Source of the DNA: Streptomyces sp. MMG1533
Lineage (GTDB): Bacteria > Actinomycetota > Actinomycetes > Streptomycetales > Streptomycetaceae
NCBI RefSeq assembly: GCF_001279775.1
Contig: NZ_LGDG01000063.1
Coordinates: 74,302 to 138,301 of the forward strand
DNA: 64,000 nucleotides
Direction: 5' to 3'
Of the stretch, positions 60,204 to 64,000 are shown in pieces. How positions within the stretch are numbered: the stretch's first letter is position 1; each line of letters opens with the position of its first letter. The notes below the pieces were generated by a model. The model was given only the letters and a program-made list of their open reading frames with translations, ran no database searches and was not told where the DNA came from. The position numbers and the translations under genes were made by a program.

Positions 60204-61382
60204 TCAGGTCTCGTCACCCACGACGGCGTCGGGACGCGTATAGGTGCGGCCCTTCCACGCCGCACCGCGTCCCCTGTAGTGCTGCACCGCCGAATCGACC
60301 GTCATGAGGAGGTAGAGGAACGCGGTGAACGGCAAGAGAGGAGCGAGCCACAGCGGCTGCCCGTAGTAGCGGAGCATCGGGACGTACGTCCCCGTCATCA
60401 CCAGCCACGCGAGACCGCCGAGGACCACTGCTCCCGTACGTCCCGTCGCCAGACCCGCGACCAGGGCCACGGGCGGCACCAGATACACCAGCGCAAGCCC
60501 GGCCACCGTTCCGGCCAGCAACAGCGGGTTGTGCCGCAACTGCGCGTACGCACTGCGCGACACCATCCGCCACAGGTCGTGCAACCGCGGATACGGGCGC
60601 ACACTGTCCACCCGCTCCGCCAGCCCCAGCCAGATGTGGCCGCCGCCGCCCTTGACGGCCCGCGCGAGCGCCACGTCGTCGATGACGGCGTGCCGGATCG
60701 CGTCCGGGATCCGCGCCCGCTCGGCCGCCTCGGTGCGCAGCAGCACACAGCCGCCCGCAGCGGCCGCCGTCCGTGCTCCCCGACGGCCGATCCGGCGGAA
60801 TGGATACAACTGCGCGAAGAAGTAGACGAAGGCCGGCACGACGAGCCGTTCCCACCGGCTCGCCACCCGCAGCCGGGCCATCTGGGAGACGACGTCGAAG
60901 CCCCCGGTACGCGCCGCCGCGACCAACTGCCGAAGGCTGTCCGGAGCGTGGGCGATGTCGGCGTCCGTCAGCAGCAGGTACTCCGGGGCACGCGTGCGTG
61001 CCAGGCCGATGCCGTGGCGCACCGCCCAGAGCTTGCCGGTCCAGCCCGCGGGCGGCTCGCCTGGCGAGGCCACGGTCAGCGGCAGCCCTCCGTGACGCCG
61101 CGCCAGCTCGTGCGCCAGCTCCCCGGTGCCGTCCGAACTGCCGTCGTCGACGAGGAAGACCTCCGCCCGCCCCGGATACTCCTGGCGGAGCAGCGACGGC
61201 AGACTCTCCTGCAGTACCTCCGCCTCGTCGCGCGCGGGTACGACGACACCTACGGACGGCCAGTCCTCGGGCTCGGTCCTGGGCGGCAGCCTGACGTCCG
61301 TGCGCCAGAAGAAGCCCTGGCAGAGCAGCAGCCACAGCCAGGCGGCGAGGGATCCGGCGGCAGTCCACACGATGGCGCTCAC
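60204..61382 (-). CDS. Family 2 glycosyltransferase (HpnB-like)
   Basis: 392 residues from GTG 61382. An N-terminal span (AIVWTAAGSLAAWLWLLLCQGFF) is followed by a GT2 domain: VGVVVPARDEAEVLQESLPSLLRQEYPGRAEVFLVDDGSSDGT, LLTDADI (DxD), GGCVLLRTEA, and ED-like VIDDVALARAVKG. Three C-terminal spans follow. The gene looks like hopene-associated HpnB, a membrane glycosyltransferase. No hopanoid genes are near, so the substrate is uncertain. The stop is four bases from the convergent TerD end. Confidence 0.88.
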   Translation of the reverse strand: MSAIVWTAAGSLAAWLWLLLCQGFFWRTDVRLPPRTEPEDWPSVGVVVPARDEAEVLQESLPSLLRQEYPGRAEVFLVDDGSSDGTGELAHELARRHGGLPLTVASPGEPPAGWTGKLWAVRHGIGLARTRAPEYLLLTDADIAHAPDSLRQLVAAARTGGFDVVSQMARLRVASRWERLVVPAFVYFFAQLYPFRRIGRRGARTAAAAGGCVLLRTEAAERARIPDAIRHAVIDDVALARAVKGGGGHIWLGLAERVDSVRPYPRLHDLWRMVSRSAYAQLRHNPLLLAGTVAGLALVYLVPPVALVAGLATGRTGAVVLGGLAWLVMTGTYVPMLRYYGQPLWLAPLLPFTAFLYLLMTVDSAVQHYRGRGAAWKGRTYTRPDAVVGDET

Positions 61383-61439
61383 GCGCGCAGTCTGCCCCAC
61401 GGGCCCGGGCCGTAAGGGCGCATCGTCTATCGTGGCGGG

Positions 61440-62225
61440 GTGAAGATCGCGCTCATGGACTCCGGAATCGGGCTGCTGGCGGCCACCGCCGCGGTACGGC
61501 GTCTTCGCCCCGACGCAGATCTGGTCCTCTCCCTGGACCCCGACGGCATGCCCTGGGGCCCCAGGACCTCGGAGGATCTCACCCGGCGGGCCGTGGCCGT
61601 CGCCGAGGCCGCCGCCGCGCACCGCCCCGACGCCCTGATCATCGGCTGCAACACCGCCACCGTGCACGCGCTGCCGACCCTGCGCGCCCGCCTCGAACCC
61701 GGTATCCCGGTCATCGGCACGGTTCCCGCGATCAAGCCCGCCGCGGCCGGCGGCGGCCCCTTCGCGATCTGGGCGACTCCCGCCACGACGGGCAGCCCCT
61801 ATCAGCGCGGCCTCATCAAGGACTTCGCCGACGGCGTGGCGGTCACCGAGGTGCCGTGCCACGGCCTCGCCGAGGCCGTGGAGCACGCCGACGAGGCGGC
61901 CATCGAGGCCGCCGTCGCCGCGGCCGCCGCCCTGACCCCGGACGATGTAACGACCGTCGTCCTGGGCTGCACCCATTACGAGCTGGTCTCCGAGCGCATC
62001 CGCGCCGCGGTGCAGCGTCCCGGCTTCCCCCCGCTCGTCCTGCACGGCTCCGCAGGCGCGGTCGCCGCCCAGGCGCTGCGCCGGCTCGGCGAGCAGCCCG
62101 CTCCCCGGGCGGCGGCCGACGGGACCCTGACGGTGCTGCTGAGCGGACGCGAGGGAAGCTTGCCCGAGCCCGCACTGGCCTACGAGGAGGGCCGGCTCCT
62201 CAAGTCGGTCAGCCCCGCGCGGTAA
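61440..62225 (+). CDS. Aspartate/glutamate racemase family protein (MurI-like)
   Basis: 261 residues from GTG 61440. MurI motifs are present: MDSGIG (residues 6-11, with catalytic Asp7), GCNTATVHAL (Cys70) and VVLGCTHYEL (Cys177, His179). The two Cys are the racemase acid/base pair. Glutamate racemase makes D-glutamate for peptidoglycan. The match is good, but without a neighbouring cell-wall gene I cannot tell whether this is the only murI or an extra aspartate/glutamate racemase. Divergent from the GT2 gene. Confidence 0.85.
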   Translation: MKIALMDSGIGLLAATAAVRRLRPDADLVLSLDPDGMPWGPRTSEDLTRRAVAVAEAAAAHRPDALIIGCNTATVHALPTLRARLEPGIPVIGTVPAIKPAAAGGGPFAIWATPATTGSPYQRGLIKDFADGVAVTEVPCHGLAEAVEHADEAAIEAAVAAAAALTPDDVTTVVLGCTHYELVSERIRAAVQRPGFPPLVLHGSAGAVAAQALRRLGEQPAPRAAADGTLTVLLSGREGSLPEPALAYEEGRLLKSVSPAR

Positions 62226-62363
62226 CCGCCCAGACCTCCTCCGTGTGCGGCGCGTACGCCGGAGGTGGACAAAGCGGATGCCCCGCATCCGGCACCCCCG
62301 CCCGGAGCAGTCACTCTCCGCGACGCGCTACCCGCGCAGCGAATCCTGAGTAATCTCGTAGGC

Positions 62364-62909
62364 ATGAGGGACCACCCCCGCGGCGAGAACACCCCGCACC
62401 CCGACGTCTGGACCGGACGGGCCTCCAACCGGATCCAGTGGCTGCTGGCGCTCGTGGGCGCCGCCTGCCTGGCGCTCGGCATCGAGCTGGCCGTCGACTC
62501 GGCCTGGACGTCCGGCATCGCCCCGCTCGTCATGTCCGTCGTCGGCTGCATCGCGGCCGGGCTGTTGGTCCTCTTCGGCACCCTCGCCTTCGTGCACGTG
62601 GCCCTCAAGGTCGACAAGGAGTCCCTGGAAGTGCGGTGCGGCCACATGGGCCTGCCACGCCGCCGCATCCCCCTGGCGCACGTCGCGGGCGCCGAGTTCG
62701 ACCCGCTCGTCACCCCGCGCCACTGGGGCGGCTGGGGCTACCGCTGGCGCCCCGAGAAGGGCACCGCGGTCGTCGTACGGCGTGGCGAGGGCGTGGTACT
62801 GCAACTGTGGGACGGTCACACGTTCACCATCACCGTGGACGACGCGGAGGCGGCCGTACGGGTGATCCGTGACCGGTTGAGGTCGGGCACCGCCGGCGCC
62901 GCGCGCTGA
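62364..62909 (+). CDS. Two-span membrane protein with cytoplasmic PH-like domain
   Basis: 181 residues from ATG 62364 (MRDHPRGENTPHPDVWTGRASNRIQWLLAL); the longer reading is Pro-rich. Two spans (WLLALVGAACLALGIELAV, MSVVGCIAAGLLVLFGTLAFVHV) and a C-terminal domain, VDKESLEVRCGHMGLPRRRIPLAHVAGAEFDP...WGGWGYRWRPEKGTAVVVRRGEGVVL. The R.IPL..V..A and GWGYR patterns are seen in small actinobacterial membrane proteins with a PH-like C-terminal fold. Function unknown. Confidence 0.82.
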   Translation: MRDHPRGENTPHPDVWTGRASNRIQWLLALVGAACLALGIELAVDSAWTSGIAPLVMSVVGCIAAGLLVLFGTLAFVHVALKVDKESLEVRCGHMGLPRRRIPLAHVAGAEFDPLVTPRHWGGWGYRWRPEKGTAVVVRRGEGVVLQLWDGHTFTITVDDAEAAVRVIRDRLRSGTAGAAR

Positions 62910-62947
62910 GGTCACCCGGTCGGGCAGGCCTCTGAAGCTGTCGAGGC

Positions 62948-64000
62948 TCACGAAGTCAGCCGGTCACCACGCGGGCGTACGTCCCTCTCGTGCCCCGGTG
63001 GCTCCTCCGCGAAGGGCCGTGCCGTGGCCAGTCCGGCCAGCAGCCCCGCGCCCGCCGACACCGTGGTGAAGCTCAGCGCGTTGCCGACACAGGCGATCAC
63101 CGCCAGCGCCGTCAGGGCCGTGCCCGCGGTGAGGGCGACCGGTGTCGGCCTCCCGGTACGCCACAGCGCGTACAGCACCCAGCAGAACGCCGTCGCCAGC
63201 AGGGCCACGCCGACGATTCCCTGCTCGGCCGCCTGCTGAAGCGGCGCCGAGTGGGGCTTGCCGTCGGACAGCAGCGTCCGGGTCGCCGTCGTGCTGAGCT
63301 CCCCGAAGCGCCCCGGACCGACGCCCAGCGCCGCCTCCCCGCGCGCCATGTGCAGCGCGTCGTGCCACAGCCCGATCCGGTTCTGGGTCAGCTGTCCCTC
63401 CAGGGACACCTCGAGCCCGTCCGGCACCGCGTTCCCGGCGACCGCCCAGGTCAGGCCCGTGACCAGGGCCGCGAACAGGGCCAGTCCCACCAGGCCGAGG
63501 CCGCGGCGGCGCATCCGGCCCGCGGCGAGCGAGCACAGCAGCACCGCGGTGCAGGCGACGAACCCGCCGACCGAACCGAGAACGGCCGCCGTCACCGCGA
63601 TCCCGGCGGCCAGTACGCGCAGGGCGTGCCGCAGGGCCGGCGCCCCGGCGGACCAGGCGGCGCAGCAGGCGGCGCCTGCCGACAGGGTCAGCAGGGCGGC
63701 GGTGGCACCCTCGTACCCCAGCGGCGCGACGATCTCGGGCCCGGGGGAGAGGTGCGGCAGGCTCACCGTGAGGCCGAGCCCGGCCAGGGCCCCGGCGCAG
63801 GGCGCGGCGACCGGCAGGAGCGCTCCGCAGATCCGCCCCGCGGCATAACCGGCGCCCACGGCCAGGACCGCGAGCAGTACGCCCTCGGGGCGGCCGTCGT
63901 GCGTGGCCGCCGTGATGAGCGACCAGATGGCGCAGGCCCCGAGCACCACGACACCCATCGCGTCAGAAACGTTTCGTCTGTCGCCGTCCTCATCCGGACC
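62948..64000 (-). CDS. O-antigen ligase/polymerase-like membrane protein (5' truncated at window edge)
   Basis: The frame is open to the window edge, so the start lies at ATG 63958 or, more likely, beyond 64000. At least nine hydrophobic segments are visible. RIGLWHDALHMARGEAALGVGPGRFGELS is the Wzy_C/WaaL signature of O-antigen ligases, followed by QQAAEQGIVGVALLATAFCWVLYALW. In Gram-positive actinobacteria such proteins polymerise or ligate surface glycans. It is convergent with the preceding gene, 38 bp away. Confidence 0.85.
   Translation of the reverse strand, partial: GPDEDGDRRNVSDAMGVVVLGACAIWSLITAATHDGRPEGVLLAVLAVGAGYAAGRICGALLPVAAPCAGALAGLGLTVSLPHLSPGPEIVAPLGYEGATAALLTLSAGAACCAAWSAGAPALRHALRVLAAGIAVTAAVLGSVGGFVACTAVLLCSLAAGRMRRRGLGLVGLALFAALVTGLTWAVAGNAVPDGLEVSLEGQLTQNRIGLWHDALHMARGEAALGVGPGRFGELSTTATRTLLSDGKPHSAPLQQAAEQGIVGVALLATAFCWVLYALWRTGRPTPVALTAGTALTALAVIACVGNALSFTTVSAGAGLLAGLATARPFAEEPPGHERDVRPRGDRLTS

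Noticed and set aside
60204..62288. Long minus-strand frame running through the racemase gene
   Set aside because: Only the part from GTG 61382 has GT2 motifs. The upstream extension is antisense to the MurI-like gene, which carries full catalytic motifs on the plus strand.

Overview
This is a GC-rich actinobacterial chromosome segment, almost certainly Streptomyces. Codon third positions are nearly all G or C, GTG starts are common, and gene pairs repeatedly overlap by ATGA or GTGA. There are many extracytoplasmic lipoproteins, two NarL-type two-component pairs, TerD, DUF6643, DUF1272 and DUF4865 proteins, an Rv1733c-like protein and a Streptomyces-type secreted phospholipase A2. I see no rRNA, tRNA, CRISPR array or intact insertion sequence. 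The only clear mobile DNA is a short IS481-type transposase relic near 5.9 kb.

Layout. Bases 1-4.4 kb hold the end of an amino-acid ABC transporter with a DadA-like flavoenzyme, two secreted lipoproteins and a conserved unknown. Bases 4.5-11.5 kb hold an acyl-CoA-dehydrogenase-fold flavoprotein and two separate sensor kinase/response regulator pairs, with a methyltransferase and a membrane protein between them. Bases 11.5-14.8 kb form a minus-strand unit: a 32-residue hydrophobic peptide, a protein built like PEP synthase or rifampicin phosphotransferase, and a coupled membrane protein. Its promoter carries paired CTTGAGT-type operators. Bases 14.9-21.5 kb form a seven-gene sugar operon: Gfo/Idh dehydrogenase, PmoA-like protein, cupin, solute-binding lipoprotein, two permeases and a membrane protein.

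Bases 21.5-25.5 kb hold a secreted phospholipase A2 and a copper locus (CopA ATPase and a divergent His-rich secreted protein) with three ATAC-N9-GTAT operators. Bases 25.5-32 kb hold a GH15 trehalase/glucoamylase, a TetR regulator with an SGNH hydrolase, and a DeoR/SIS/class II aldolase amino-sugar or ketose locus. Bases 32-39 kb hold a decayed HEXXH-protein fragment, an RlmG-like rRNA methyltransferase, an AlkB-like oxygenase with an unusual Cys-rich insert, a ROK regulator, an RpiB-like isomerase, and an ilvY-like regulator divergent from a class II ketol-acid reductoisomerase.

Bases 39-43 kb hold a GT1 glycosyltransferase preceded by a near-exact rifamycin-associated element, which suggests rifamycin-inducible inactivation by glycosylation. 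A TetR-led five-gene catabolic operon with a frameshifted tautomerase follows. Bases 43-47 kb hold a SHOCT/ABC/FtsX export operon ending in a very strong hairpin. Bases 47-64 kb hold an RsbW-like ATPase, a cysteine desulfhydrase-like PLP enzyme, a DeoR regulator with tandem repeats at its 3' end, a lipase-like membrane protein, a beta-helix/AAA+ fusion, MOSC and TerD proteins, a family 2 glycosyltransferase, a glutamate-racemase-like enzyme and a truncated O-antigen-ligase-like protein.

How the genes work together. Most clusters are regulator-plus-enzyme or regulator-plus-transporter units, and several regulators have visible palindromes in the adjacent divergent promoter. The least described pieces are the PEP-synthase-like trio, the RAE-glycosyltransferase unit, the tautomerase/PTE/DUF4865 operon, and the beta-helix/AAA+ gene that overlaps a lipase-like membrane protein tail to tail.
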